Source of the DNA: Adhaeribacter aerolatus
GTDB taxonomy: Bacteria; Bacteroidota; Bacteroidia; Cytophagales; Hymenobacteraceae
DNA length: 64,000 nt
Assembly: GCF_007991635.1 (NCBI RefSeq)
Contig: NZ_BJYS01000021.1
Coordinates: forward strand, 62,001-126,000
Direction of reading: 5' to 3'
Of the stretch, positions 54,318 through 62,995 are shown in pieces. Position 1 is the stretch's first letter. Each line of letters begins with the position of its first letter. A program made the translations under genes and the position numbers. The notes under the pieces are model-generated. The model saw only the letters and a program-made list of their open reading frames with translations. It did not search any database and was not told the origin of the DNA.

Positions 54318-55451
54318 TTGAAATATTATATCATCGCGGGCGAGCGGTCCGGCGACCTACACGCTGCTAACCTGATGAAAGAGTTGAAGATTCAGGACCC
54401 GGCGGCAGAATTTCGGTGCTGGGGCGGCGATATGATGCAGGCAGCCGGCGGCGACCTGGTGCGGCATTATAAAGAAATGGCCTTTATGGGCTTTCTGGAA
54501 GCAGCGGCCAATACCTTTAAGATAGTACAGTTTCTGCGCCAGTGTAAAGCCGATATTCTGGCGTACCGGCCCGATGTAATAATATTAGTAGATTATGCCG
54601 GCTTTAACCTGCGCATTGCCAAGTTTGCGAAGGAGCAGGGCCTGAAAGTGTTTTACTATATTTCGCCTAAAATCTGGGCCTGGAACCAGGGCCGCGTGCA
54701 TACCATTAAAAAGCTGGTAGATCGCATGTTCGTGATTCTGCCTTTTGAAGAGGAATTTTACGGCAAGTTCGATTACAAGGTAGATTATATTGGTAACCCT
54801 ATTGTAGATACTGTCCGGAACCACCAGCCTGGTTCTGATTTTATTCAGCGGAATCAGTTAAGTAACAAACCCATAGTTGCGGTGCTGCCGGGCAGCCGAA
54901 AGCAGGAAATCGAGAGTATTTTGTTTATCATGCTCAGCGTGCTGCCGGCCTTCCGCGATTACCAGTTCGTGGTGGCAGCCGTTTCTAACCTGAACCAGAG
55001 TTACTACGAAAACTTCAACCGCGACGCCAATATTAAAATTGTTTACGACCAAACCTACGATTTACTGGCTAACGCGCAGGCTGCGCTGGTAACCTCCGGT
55101 ACCGCAACTTTAGAAACGGCTTTGTTTAACGTGCCCCAGGTTGTGTGCTATACCACCAGTCTTATTTCTTACTGGATTGGCCGTGCCGTAATTAAAGTGC
55201 CTTATATTTCTTTGGTTAATTTAATAGCGGGTAAACCCGTTGTAACGGAGTTAATTCAGAATGAACTGACCGGGCGGAATATTATTACGGAGCTGAAAAA
55301 AATATTAACCAATGAGCATTTTATTCAGCAGCAAAAAGCCGGTTACCAGGAAATAAGAGAAAAGTTGGGCGAAGCCAATTCGGCAGCCAAAGCCGCCGAG
55401 CTAATGGTTAAATATTTGCAGAATCCGATTTCCGCAGATGTTAAGGGTTAA
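54318..55451 (+). CDS. lpxB: Lipid-A-disaccharide synthase (LpxB)
   Basis: A 377-residue GT19 enzyme from a TTG start (MKYYIIAGERSGDLHAANLM). GERSGD, the central GPKIWAW-like segment (here YISPKIWAWNQGR), PGSRKQEI and the late SGTATLE are all typical. It joins the two sugars of lipid A. After the gene comes a long terminator palindrome shared with clpX. Confidence 0.96.
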   Translation: MKYYIIAGERSGDLHAANLMKELKIQDPAAEFRCWGGDMMQAAGGDLVRHYKEMAFMGFLEAAANTFKIVQFLRQCKADILAYRPDVIILVDYAGFNLRIAKFAKEQGLKVFYYISPKIWAWNQGRVHTIKKLVDRMFVILPFEEEFYGKFDYKVDYIGNPIVDTVRNHQPGSDFIQRNQLSNKPIVAVLPGSRKQEIESILFIMLSVLPAFRDYQFVVAAVSNLNQSYYENFNRDANIKIVYDQTYDLLANAQAALVTSGTATLETALFNVPQVVCYTTSLISYWIGRAVIKVPYISLVNLIAGKPVVTELIQNELTGRNIITELKKILTNEHFIQQQKAGYQEIREKLGEANSAAKAAELMVKYLQNPISADVKG

Positions 55452-55530
55452 TATTTTTAACTTTCATATTTAACCGGAAAGGTTAGCGGACTGATTTTAA
55501 TTTAACAGAAGAAGCAGCTACAAACATTCC

Positions 55531-55580
55531 TTATAAATCAGAAGCGCCTCCGGAATTCCGGGGGCGCTTCTGATTTATAA
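55531..55580. terminator. 50-bp near-perfect palindrome, bidirectional terminator of lpxB and clpX
   Basis: TTATAAATCAGAAGCGCC (55531-55548) and its exact reverse complement (55563-55580) flank TCCGGAATTCCGGG, which is itself self-complementary (CCGGAATTCCGG at 55550-55561). The arms allow 18 bp plus most of the centre to pair, and the flanks are A/T-rich in both directions. Confidence 0.8.
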
Positions 55581-55620
55581 ACTAACTACTAACAACTAAT
55601 CGCTAATTACTAATCATTAA

Positions 55621-56844
55621 CTAAGCAACCCGAAGCTGTTTCAGCGATGACTTTTCGAATTGGGTACGGGCGTAGTCTAAATCAATTAATAGATCGGTAA
55701 TACCTTCCTGCGACGGCATTTCGAACATGGCTTCGGTCATAATGCTTTCGCAGATAGAACGTAAACCACGGGCGCCTAATTTATATTCGGCCGCTTTCTC
55801 CACAATATAATCCAAGGCATCATCTTCAAAAGCAATGGTAATATTTTCCATCTCAAATAAAGCCTTGTATTGCTTCAGAATCGAATTTTTCGGTTCGGTT
55901 AATATTAGGCGCAGGGTTTTTTTATCCAGCGGGTTCAGGTGCGTAAGTACCGGTAAGCGGCCAATTAACTCCGGAATCAAACCAAAAGATTTCAAATCCT
56001 GAGCAGTGATATATTTAAGGTAGTTTTCCTGATCGGCTATTAAATCGGCAGATGATTTGGCGAAGCCGATTGGTTTAGCATTTAACCGGCTTTTGATTAT
56101 TCTTTCAATACCTACAAATGCACCGCCGCAGATAAACAGAATATTTTCGGTATTTACCGAAATCATTTTTTGCTCAGGGTGCTTGCGTCCGCCTTGCGGT
56201 GGTACATTTACCGAAGTGCCTTCCAGTAATTTCAGCATAGCCTGTTGTACGCCTTCCCCGCTCACATCGCGGGTAATGGATGGGTTATCGCTTTTCCGGG
56301 CAATTTTATCAATCTCATCAATGTATACAATGCCCCGCTCGGCGGCTTCTACGTTGTAATCAGCGGCTTGTAACAAGCGGGTCAGAATACTTTCCACGTC
56401 TTCGCCTACGTAACCGGCTTCGGTTAATACGGTTGCATCAGCAATACAAAACGGTACTTGTAAAATACCCGCCAGCATCCGGGCCAAAAACGTTTTACCG
56501 GTTCCAGTTTCGCCCACCATCATAATGTTCGATTTTTCAATCACTACATCATCCGGCTTGGTTTTCTGCATCAGCCGCTTGTAGTGATTGTAAACCGCCA
56601 CGCACATTACTTTTTTCGCTTCTTCCTGCCCCACCACAAACTGGTCGAGGTATTCTTTCATTTCCCGGGGTTTAATTAAATTAAACTTCGGGCTTTTGCC
56701 GTTGGCGCGGATTTTATTTTCCTCATTCAGGATTTGTTGCGCCTGACCGATGCACCGCTCACAAATGTGGGCGTTGATGCCCGAGATCATGACGGATACT
56801 TCTTTTTTTGTTTTGCCACAGAAGGAGCAGGTAATTTCGGCCAT
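55621..56844 (-). CDS. clpX: ATP-dependent Clp protease ATP-binding subunit ClpX
   Basis: A 407-residue AAA+ unfoldase. N-terminal zinc-binding domain with C6, C9, C28 and C31, Walker A GETGTGKT, Walker [10 protein letters not shown], pore-loop region and sensor LGARGLRSI are present. Hands unfolded substrates to ClpP (gene at 60416, not in the same operon). On the minus strand, TACCTTTG (56902-56909) matches the -7 consensus but lacks a -33 at N19. Confidence 0.97.
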   Translation of the reverse strand: MAEITCSFCGKTKKEVSVMISGINAHICERCIGQAQQILNEENKIRANGKSPKFNLIKPREMKEYLDQFVVGQEEAKKVMCVAVYNHYKRLMQKTKPDDVVIEKSNIMMVGETGTGKTFLARMLAGILQVPFCIADATVLTEAGYVGEDVESILTRLLQAADYNVEAAERGIVYIDEIDKIARKSDNPSITRDVSGEGVQQAMLKLLEGTSVNVPPQGGRKHPEQKMISVNTENILFICGGAFVGIERIIKSRLNAKPIGFAKSSADLIADQENYLKYITAQDLKSFGLIPELIGRLPVLTHLNPLDKKTLRLILTEPKNSILKQYKALFEMENITIAFEDDALDYIVEKAAEYKLGARGLRSICESIMTEAMFEMPSQEGITDLLIDLDYARTQFEKSSLKQLRVA

Positions 56845-57168
56845 AAAGGTTTTGAATATAAATTTTTAACGTTTTTAGCAGGGTATTTAGTCTGCCGATT
56901 ACAAAGGTACAAAATAGAAAGATTACGTGGTACTCTAACTTATTTAGCAAGCAGGAATTGTTTGCCCGGTTAATATGGTGGATATCCACAAAATAAAAAA
57001 TGTACTATAGTATATGTGGTTGATTGTTAATATTTTAATTTGTAAATAGTTGTGGATAATTTGTTGGTAAGTTTTGTATATTTTTTTCGGCTTAAGGTGG
57101 TAAATTGCCGTACGTAGGAACTTCGCTCCGGTGAAACCATATTTGGGATTAGGTAAACAGTAGATAAA
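56845..57168. other. 324-bp divergent region between clpX and the McrBC pair
   Basis: It is AT-rich, with a 12-bp perfect palindrome GTGGATATCCAC (56978-56989) and a -7 element for clpX at 56902-56909. No ORF with coding support. Confidence 0.6.
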
Positions 57169-58434
57169 TTGAATTTTTCCGGTATAACGCGACAACATAT
57201 TTTACAGGCAATCCGCGAAATAGATATTCGCCGGCCGGAACTGCGTGCCTCTACTATTTACGATGTCGTGTACCAGGGCAAGCGCTATCCGCCGCTGGAA
57301 TTAATGCGTCTGGCTCATAAGTTGGCCAACGGTACTGCCGGCTGGGCAGTAGCGGCGGGCGTCTCTACAAACAATTATTTAGAAAAACTGGGTTTTTCGG
57401 TGGTGCAGAAGCGGCCGCTGGTACAAAACCCGCCCGCTGACGAAGCATTGCTGGTGCTAAGCGAACCAGCCACGCTGGACTTGCCGGCAACTAAACCGAA
57501 GCCCCAAATAGCGGTGCAGTTGCAGGAACCGGTACAGTTTTACCAAAAGAATAAGCACAAGCCCGAAAAATATACCCGCAAAAAAGCTTTAGCCGAATTA
57601 TTTCTCGACGAGAACCAACTGGATAAAACCTTGGCGGCTCTCCGGTACAAAAAGAATTTAATACTGAGCGGTCCGCCGGGTACAGGGAAAACATTTTTAG
57701 CTCGCCGCCTGGCATATCTGGAAATAGGCTTGGAAGATGCCTCCAAAATTCAGACGGTGCAGTTTCATGCGGGTTTTGCTTACGAAGATTTTATACAGGG
57801 TTACCGACCGGATGCTGCGGGTAAATTTACGTTGCGTAACGGTGTGTTTTATGAATTTTGCCAGCGGGCGCAGGCTGATCCGGAAGAACCTTATTTTTTT
57901 ATTATTGAAGAGATTAACCGTGGCAACCTGAGCAGTATTCTCGGGGAGTTGCTGTTGTTACTGGAAGCTGATAAACGCGGTCCGGCACACGGCGTAACTT
58001 TACCTTACGGTGCTGCGGAAGAACGCTTTTTTGTGCCGGAAAATGTATTTCTAATTGCCACTATGAATACCGCCGACCGAGCATTGGCACCACTGGATTT
58101 TGCGTTACGCCGGCGGTTTGCCTTTTTAAAGATGAGTCCGGTATTCGGGCTTTCTTTCCGCCGTTTTCTGGAATACCGCAACACGCCCGATGCGCTGATA
58201 GATATTATTACTACCCGCCTAACCAAAGTGAACGAAATAATTGCCGCCGACCCCATGTTGGGCGAAGGCTATTTAATTGGACATAGTTATTTCTGCAATC
58301 CGCCCAAAAATGGTGGCAATCTGGAATGGTACGAAGCCGTAGTAGAAAACGAATTAACCCCATTGCTGGAACAATACTGGCTCGACGAGCCGGCAAAGTC
58401 GAGGGCCGCTATTCGTATATTAACGGATAATTAA
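57169..58434 (+). CDS. McrB-type AAA+ GTPase of a modification-dependent restriction system
   Basis: A 421-residue protein from a TTG start. The first about 85 residues (ITRQHILQAIREID, VVYQGKRYPPLELMRLAH) look like a small DNA-reading head of the kind seen at the N-terminus of some McrA/McrB proteins, but I cannot name it firmly. A linker (about 90-150) leads to the McrB motor: Walker A GPPGTGKT (about 168-175), FFIIEEINRGNLSSILGE (Walker B, about 245) and ATMNTADRALAPLDFALRRRF. The GTP-type NTAD motif is present. Partner is McrC, three bases downstream. Confidence 0.88.
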   Translation: MNFSGITRQHILQAIREIDIRRPELRASTIYDVVYQGKRYPPLELMRLAHKLANGTAGWAVAAGVSTNNYLEKLGFSVVQKRPLVQNPPADEALLVLSEPATLDLPATKPKPQIAVQLQEPVQFYQKNKHKPEKYTRKKALAELFLDENQLDKTLAALRYKKNLILSGPPGTGKTFLARRLAYLEIGLEDASKIQTVQFHAGFAYEDFIQGYRPDAAGKFTLRNGVFYEFCQRAQADPEEPYFFIIEEINRGNLSSILGELLLLLEADKRGPAHGVTLPYGAAEERFFVPENVFLIATMNTADRALAPLDFALRRRFAFLKMSPVFGLSFRRFLEYRNTPDALIDIITTRLTKVNEIIAADPMLGEGYLIGHSYFCNPPKNGGNLEWYEAVVENELTPLLEQYWLDEPAKSRAAIRILTDN

Positions 58435-58437
58435 AAC

Positions 58438-59469
58438 ATGCCCATTCCGGTTCAGAATATTTATTACTTACTCAGTTACGCCTGGGATCTGCCTTTGGAA
58501 AAAGAGGAAAATGCTGTAACAGCAGCTCCCGGCGACAAAGTCTTGAATTTATTGGCAGCGTTGCTGTACCGGAATACTTTACGCTTGCTCCGGCAAGGTT
58601 TAGCGCAGGGTTATGCCCAAAAAACGGAAGTACTTTCTGGTATTAAAGGGAAAATAGCGGTAACGGCTACGTTGCAAAAAGACTTATTCCGCGAAGGTAA
58701 AGCTATCTGCACCTACGAAAGGTTGAGTTTGGATATTTTACCTAACCAGCTAATTAAAGCAACCCTTGCGCAATTATTTAAAACTCCTACGTTCGCCCCA
58801 GAATTACAACATTCTCTCCAGTCCGTTTACCGCCATTTCGAAGAAGTAAGCCTTATTCAGCCTAAAGACGCTGACTTTACTAAACTACCAACTACTTACG
58901 GGCTAAATAAATATTACGGACGTGTATTGCCTCTCTGCCAGTTTATCCAACAGAATCTGCTGCCTGAAAAAGGTGGCAGCAATTTTTATTTAGCTGATTT
59001 TATGGAAGATGAACAACAGATGGGTCGCCTGTTCGAATATTTTGTCCGCAACTTTTACCGGCAGGAACAGCAAATATTCCAGGTAAAATCCGAAAAAATA
59101 ACTTGGCAGACAGATACAGATGAAGCCAATAATTTGGATTATTTGCCCCAGATGAAAACGGATATTTCGTTGTTGTCTGAGGCTCGAAGAATAATTATTG
59201 ATACCAAATTTTACCAGCAGGCATTGGTGCAGCGCTACGATAAGCAAAAACTCATTTCAGGCCACTTATACCAGCTGTTTGCTTACCTCAAAAATCACCC
59301 GGAATCTAACTCAGATTTACCTGTTGAAGGGATGCTGTTGTACCCCGTAGTAGAACAGGAACTTAGTTTAAACTACCAACTGCACGGACATAAAATCAGC
59401 ATTAACACCATAAACCTGGCGCAGCCCTGGCCACAGATTAAAGAAGGTTTATTGGGGCTGATTTCTTAA
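58438..59469 (+). CDS. McrC-type restriction subunit
   Basis: A 343-residue protein of the McrC family. PVQNIYYLLSYAWDLP at the start and FVRNFYRQEQQ in the middle are typical. The PD-(D/E)xK nuclease site is visible as D242 (MKTDISL) and D255-T-K257 (IIDTKFYQQA). It cuts DNA when driven by McrB GTP hydrolysis. Stop at 59467-59469; no further defence gene lies downstream. Confidence 0.9.
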   Translation: MPIPVQNIYYLLSYAWDLPLEKEENAVTAAPGDKVLNLLAALLYRNTLRLLRQGLAQGYAQKTEVLSGIKGKIAVTATLQKDLFREGKAICTYERLSLDILPNQLIKATLAQLFKTPTFAPELQHSLQSVYRHFEEVSLIQPKDADFTKLPTTYGLNKYYGRVLPLCQFIQQNLLPEKGGSNFYLADFMEDEQQMGRLFEYFVRNFYRQEQQIFQVKSEKITWQTDTDEANNLDYLPQMKTDISLLSEARRIIIDTKFYQQALVQRYDKQKLISGHLYQLFAYLKNHPESNSDLPVEGMLLYPVVEQELSLNYQLHGHKISINTINLAQPWPQIKEGLLGLIS

Positions 59470-59614
59470 CTACAAACGAGAAAGCCAACAATATTTTGTT
59501 TGAATGCTTCACCTATTTATTCAGTAGATAAAATTATATTACAATAAGATTACGCTATAAATTAGTTATTACTGGTCTAATACTTTCCTCGTGCTTCTAT
59601 AATGGGTGATTAAG

Positions 59615-60301
59615 ATGAAATCTTCTAGATATTTTATATGGACTTTAGTAATTGGTTTAATATTAAACCTTTCTGCCTGCGAAGACTACCTACAGGAAAC
59701 CCAGGAAACAGTTGTGCGAGGGAATGTATATGATACAAACAAGCAGCAAGCAGCAGCAAACGCTACGGTTTATATCCAACGCTACGAAATTGGAAACTCG
59801 GGATGGATTTACAAAAATATTCTCGATTCAGTAAAAACAGATGCTAACGGCAATTACGCTATTACCTTAAAGGGCGAAAAGTATAAAAGGCCCCTTAAAT
59901 TGTTAGCCAGGTTAAATAATGCAAAATTCAAGAATGATGCTTTAGGGCAAAGGGTGCAAATATATAATGGGGAAGAGAATAAGATAGATTTTAAGGTTAT
60001 AGAATTACATCCGCTCAGGCTGCGGGCAATTGTTAAAGACAATCCTCGTCCGCCTTTAACCGTTCAATTACCGCAGGCGCATGAAAAGAAAGCAATTATT
60101 TACGGTGTAAATGCCGATTCAACCATTTTACTTATGGTTATTCCGAATCAGGTTAATGAAGTTGCATTTCATGTTGTTCATCCTATCCGCAACAATAATG
60201 TAATGAGCCACTTCGATACTATCAATGCCAAAGGGTTAAAACCAATATATCTAAGAACCTATACTGTTTACCCGGATAAATTCAAATGGGAGTCGAAATA
60301 A
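59615..60301 (+). CDS. Hypothetical lipoprotein with carboxypeptidase regulatory-like domain
   Basis: A 228-residue lipoprotein (MKSSRYF start at 59615, lipobox LSAC). RGNVYDTNKQQAAANATVY and DANGNYAITLKG are typical of the carboxypeptidase regulatory-like beta-sandwich (about 30-105). The C-terminal half has no recognised domain. The GTG four codons earlier is a less likely start. Confidence 0.78.
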   Translation: MKSSRYFIWTLVIGLILNLSACEDYLQETQETVVRGNVYDTNKQQAAANATVYIQRYEIGNSGWIYKNILDSVKTDANGNYAITLKGEKYKRPLKLLARLNNAKFKNDALGQRVQIYNGEENKIDFKVIELHPLRLRAIVKDNPRPPLTVQLPQAHEKKAIIYGVNADSTILLMVIPNQVNEVAFHVVHPIRNNNVMSHFDTINAKGLKPIYLRTYTVYPDKFKWESK

Positions 60302-60355
60302 AGATTTACTTTAAACAACTACTGTCCATTCTCAAATTTTTTAGAGGCTATATTA

Positions 60356-60392
60356 AAAACAAAAGCCCGGCTCATGACCGGGCTTTTGTTTT
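60356..60392. terminator. Bidirectional terminator between lipoprotein and clpP genes
   Basis: AAAACAAAAGCCCGG (60356-60370) and its exact reverse complement (60378-60392) enclose a 7-nt loop. U-rich ends on both strands fit factor-independent termination of both convergent genes. Confidence 0.92.
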
Positions 60393-60415
60393 AATATTTA
60401 AAGCAAAATTATACC

Positions 60416-61114
60416 TTACACACTACGGGTTAAAACTTCGTCGATTAAGCCGTATTCTTTGGCTTCGTCGGCTTTCATCCAGTAGTCACGGTCGGAGTTA
60501 TCGTGTACTTCCTGGTAGGTTTTGCCGCTGTGCGAGGCAATAATTTCGTACAGTTCTTTTTTCAGTTTCAATATTTCGCGGGCCGTGATTTCAATATCAG
60601 AAGCCTGGCCTTGTGCACCACCCATCGGCTGGTGAATCATAACACGGGCGTGAGGCAACGCCGAACGCTTGGCCTTAGCACCACCGCAAAGCAATACCGC
60701 TCCCATAGAAGCCGCTAAACCGGTACAAATAGTAGCCACATCGGGCTTCACGTATTGCATGGTGTCGTAAATGCCTAAACCGGCATAAACCGAACCACCC
60801 GGGCTATTGATATATAACAAAATATCTTTCTTGGCGTCCGAAGACTCCAGGAACAGTAATTGGGCCGTAATAATATTGGCAATAAAATCATCTACCTGGG
60901 TACCCAGGAAAATAATCCGGTCCATGATTAAACGGGAAAATACGTCGATCTCCCGGAAGTTAGTCGGACGTTCTTCAATCACCGAGCGGGTCATGCTCTC
61001 GATCCGGTGTAAATTAGTGGAAGCTTCCACGTGGCTGATATATTGGTCAACGCCCAGGCCGCTCATGCCTTGGCCTTTTACGGCAAATTTTCGGAATTCT
61101 TCTTTATTGTACAT
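60416..61114 (-). CDS. clpP: ATP-dependent Clp protease proteolytic subunit ClpP
   Basis: A 232-residue serine protease with the catalytic triad S136 (LAASMGAV), H161 (MIHQP) and D210 (DRDYW). Forms the double-ring chamber served by ClpX. On the minus strand it follows tig after a strong terminator, so it is not simply co-transcribed with tig. The N-terminus is slightly long, and the Met at 17 (GQGMSGL) could be an alternative start. Confidence 0.96.
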   Translation of the reverse strand: MYNKEEFRKFAVKGQGMSGLGVDQYISHVEASTNLHRIESMTRSVIEERPTNFREIDVFSRLIMDRIIFLGTQVDDFIANIITAQLLFLESSDAKKDILLYINSPGGSVYAGLGIYDTMQYVKPDVATICTGLAASMGAVLLCGGAKAKRSALPHARVMIHQPMGGAQGQASDIEITAREILKLKKELYEIIASHSGKTYQEVHDNSDRDYWMKADEAKEYGLIDEVLTRSV

Positions 61115-61183
61115 CTGTTATTGGTTGTTTAGATGAATAAATACAATGTAGTGAGAGCAATGTTACACAAATCATGCGAAAAT

Positions 61184-61213
61184 AAAAAAAGTCCTTATTG
61201 TAAGGACTTTTTT
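61184..61213 (-). terminator. Rho-independent terminator of tig
   Basis: AAAAAAAGTCCTTA (61184-61197), loop TTG, and TAAGGACTTTTTT (61201-61213) form a perfect stem with U-tract on the minus strand, 23 bp after the tig stop. Confidence 0.9.
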
Positions 61214-61235
61214 ATAAAAAGGTTGTGAAAATTGG

Positions 61236-62567
61236 CTATTCGCCGGCAATATCTCTGAATTCTTCGGCCGTTACTGACTTTTCGACCACTGTAATCTTAT
61301 CTTTTATAAAATCGATAACGCGATCTGCCAAAATGGCTTCGTACTCGTTTACGAAGTTACGGCCGTTATTTTGCTTCAGGAAGCTGTCTACGTAACCGCT
61401 AATGGCTTCTTCCATTTCTTCGGTGGCAGTAGCCATACCAAACTGAGCCAGCATTTTTTTCTTGGCCGAATCTACAACTTCTTCGTTGCTGATTTTAATG
61501 TCGTTTTCCTCCACTACTTTGTTGCGGATCATCGACCATTTCAGTTCTTCTTTGTATTTGTCAATGTTCTGGTCGATTTGCTCCTGGGTTAACTTGCCTT
61601 CGTTGGCCGTTAATAACCATTTTTTGAAGAAATCTTCCGGAATCTGAATTTCGGTTTCGTTTACCAGTTTCTCTACAATGTTGTTGCGCAGCAGTTTTTC
61701 GGCTTCGGTGTTGTAGTTCTCGGTAAGGGTTTCTTTTACTTTGGCGTCAAACTCCTCGCGGGTAGTTACGGTATCTTTGCCAAATATTTTATCGAAAAAC
61801 TCCTGGTTAAACTCGGCAGGGGCAGTGCGGTTAATTTTATCAACGGTAAACGTGAAATCGCCGGTTAACTCAGCCGCTTTTTGTTTGGTTGCACCGGTAA
61901 CGTGCGATACAGCCGCCGCATCGTTATCGAATATTTCCTGTAAGTTAAAAGTCAGTACATCGCCGGCTTTAGCACCTACAAACTGCTCCTGGTTTTTCTT
62001 TACTTTATTTACCGGTAGTAAAGTAGTAGTAGAAAACTCACCGTCTACTTGTTTCAGTTCGCCAGATAAATAATCGTCGGCTTCTGAGGTTTCGGGGTTG
62101 GCGGTTTCGCCGTATTGCCGCTGCATGTGCTCATACACCTGGGCAATGGTGTCGTCGTCGGCTTCTATTTTGTAACCGTCTACGCTAATATTTTCGAGGT
62201 TTAAATTAAAATCGGGCAGAATACCTAATTCAAAATCAAAAGCAAATTCTTTCTGGTTATCCCAGTCGATGCTTTGTTGTTTGGTTTGGTCGGGCAGGGG
62301 CTCGCCTAATATTTTAATGTCGTTCTGCTTAATATAATCGTTAACCGATTTAGAAAGCAGGCTGTTAATTTCTTCAACCAGAATGCCTTTGCCGTACATT
62401 TTCCGGATCATGCCAGGGGGTACTTTGCCCGGACGGAAGCCTTTGATCTGCGCTTTCTTACTATACTCTTTAATTTTTTCGTCTACCTTCGGAGCGTAGT
62501 CGCCTTCTTCCAGCACTACGTGCAGGTGGGCTTTGGTGGCATCGGTTTGGTTTAATGTAATATTCAA
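61236..62567 (-). CDS. tig: Trigger factor, ribosome-associated chaperone
   Basis: A 443-residue protein. The N-terminal ribosome-binding domain carries KIKEYSKKAQIKGFRPGKVPP (signature GFRxGxxP). The central region is the place of the FKBP-type domain, which is divergent here, and the C-terminal part is the helical chaperone arms. The length is usual for Bacteroidota. It binds nascent chains at the ribosome exit. It lies downstream of tRNA-Leu with a terminator hairpin between. Confidence 0.94.
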   Translation of the reverse strand: MNITLNQTDATKAHLHVVLEEGDYAPKVDEKIKEYSKKAQIKGFRPGKVPPGMIRKMYGKGILVEEINSLLSKSVNDYIKQNDIKILGEPLPDQTKQQSIDWDNQKEFAFDFELGILPDFNLNLENISVDGYKIEADDDTIAQVYEHMQRQYGETANPETSEADDYLSGELKQVDGEFSTTTLLPVNKVKKNQEQFVGAKAGDVLTFNLQEIFDNDAAAVSHVTGATKQKAAELTGDFTFTVDKINRTAPAEFNQEFFDKIFGKDTVTTREEFDAKVKETLTENYNTEAEKLLRNNIVEKLVNETEIQIPEDFFKKWLLTANEGKLTQEQIDQNIDKYKEELKWSMIRNKVVEENDIKISNEEVVDSAKKKMLAQFGMATATEEMEEAISGYVDSFLKQNNGRNFVNEYEAILADRVIDFIKDKITVVEKSVTAEEFRDIAGE

Positions 62568-62603
62568 GGCCTTAAATTTTTAAAAGTTTTACTTAAAAAA
62601 AAT

Positions 62604-62634
62604 AAACCCTCAACACGGGTGATGTTGAGGGTTT
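62604..62634 (-). terminator. Terminator after tRNA-Leu
   Basis: AAACCCTCAACA (62604-62615) and its reverse complement (62623-62634) enclose a 7-nt loop, and on the minus strand a long U-rich stretch follows. It ends the tRNA transcript before tig. Confidence 0.88.
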
Positions 62635-62637
62635 GCG

Positions 62638-62719
<82 letters not shown>

Positions 62720-62741
62720 AGGCATTTTTGAAATGGTGGGG

Positions 62742-62772
62742 CAAAGGTATAAAACTTCGGAATAAATGCAAA
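62742..62772 (-). promoter_or_regulatory. Bacteroidota-type promoter of tRNA-Leu
   Basis: On the minus strand TTTG (complement 62769-62772), 19 nt, then TACCTTTG (complement 62742-62749) match the consensus exactly, 23 bp upstream of the tRNA. Confidence 0.85.
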
Positions 62773-62886
62773 CAGCCTTTTTAAATATTTTCTTTTACTT
62801 TAATAAAAGTTTCTTCTTTTTAGATAAATCTGGGCCAAAGTTTGTTTATACAATAGAGCGCGTGCATGTTATAACCAAGCCTGATA

Positions 62887-62917
62887 ATTGTTTATCTCTA
62901 ACTCTTGCGTAATTTTG
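62887..62917 (+). promoter_or_regulatory. Probable promoter of the Rel/SpoT gene
   Basis: ATTG (62887-62890), 19 nt, then TAATTTTG (62910-62917). The -7 element fits TAnnTTTG exactly; the -33 element matches in three of four bases. The leader would be about 72 nt. Confidence 0.6.
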
Positions 62918-62995
62918 ATGTATAATTCTAGAAAAGTTTAAGGGGGAACGTTCTTGTGGTTTAAATATTTAAGCTAAAAGCGCGCTCGTAAGCAC

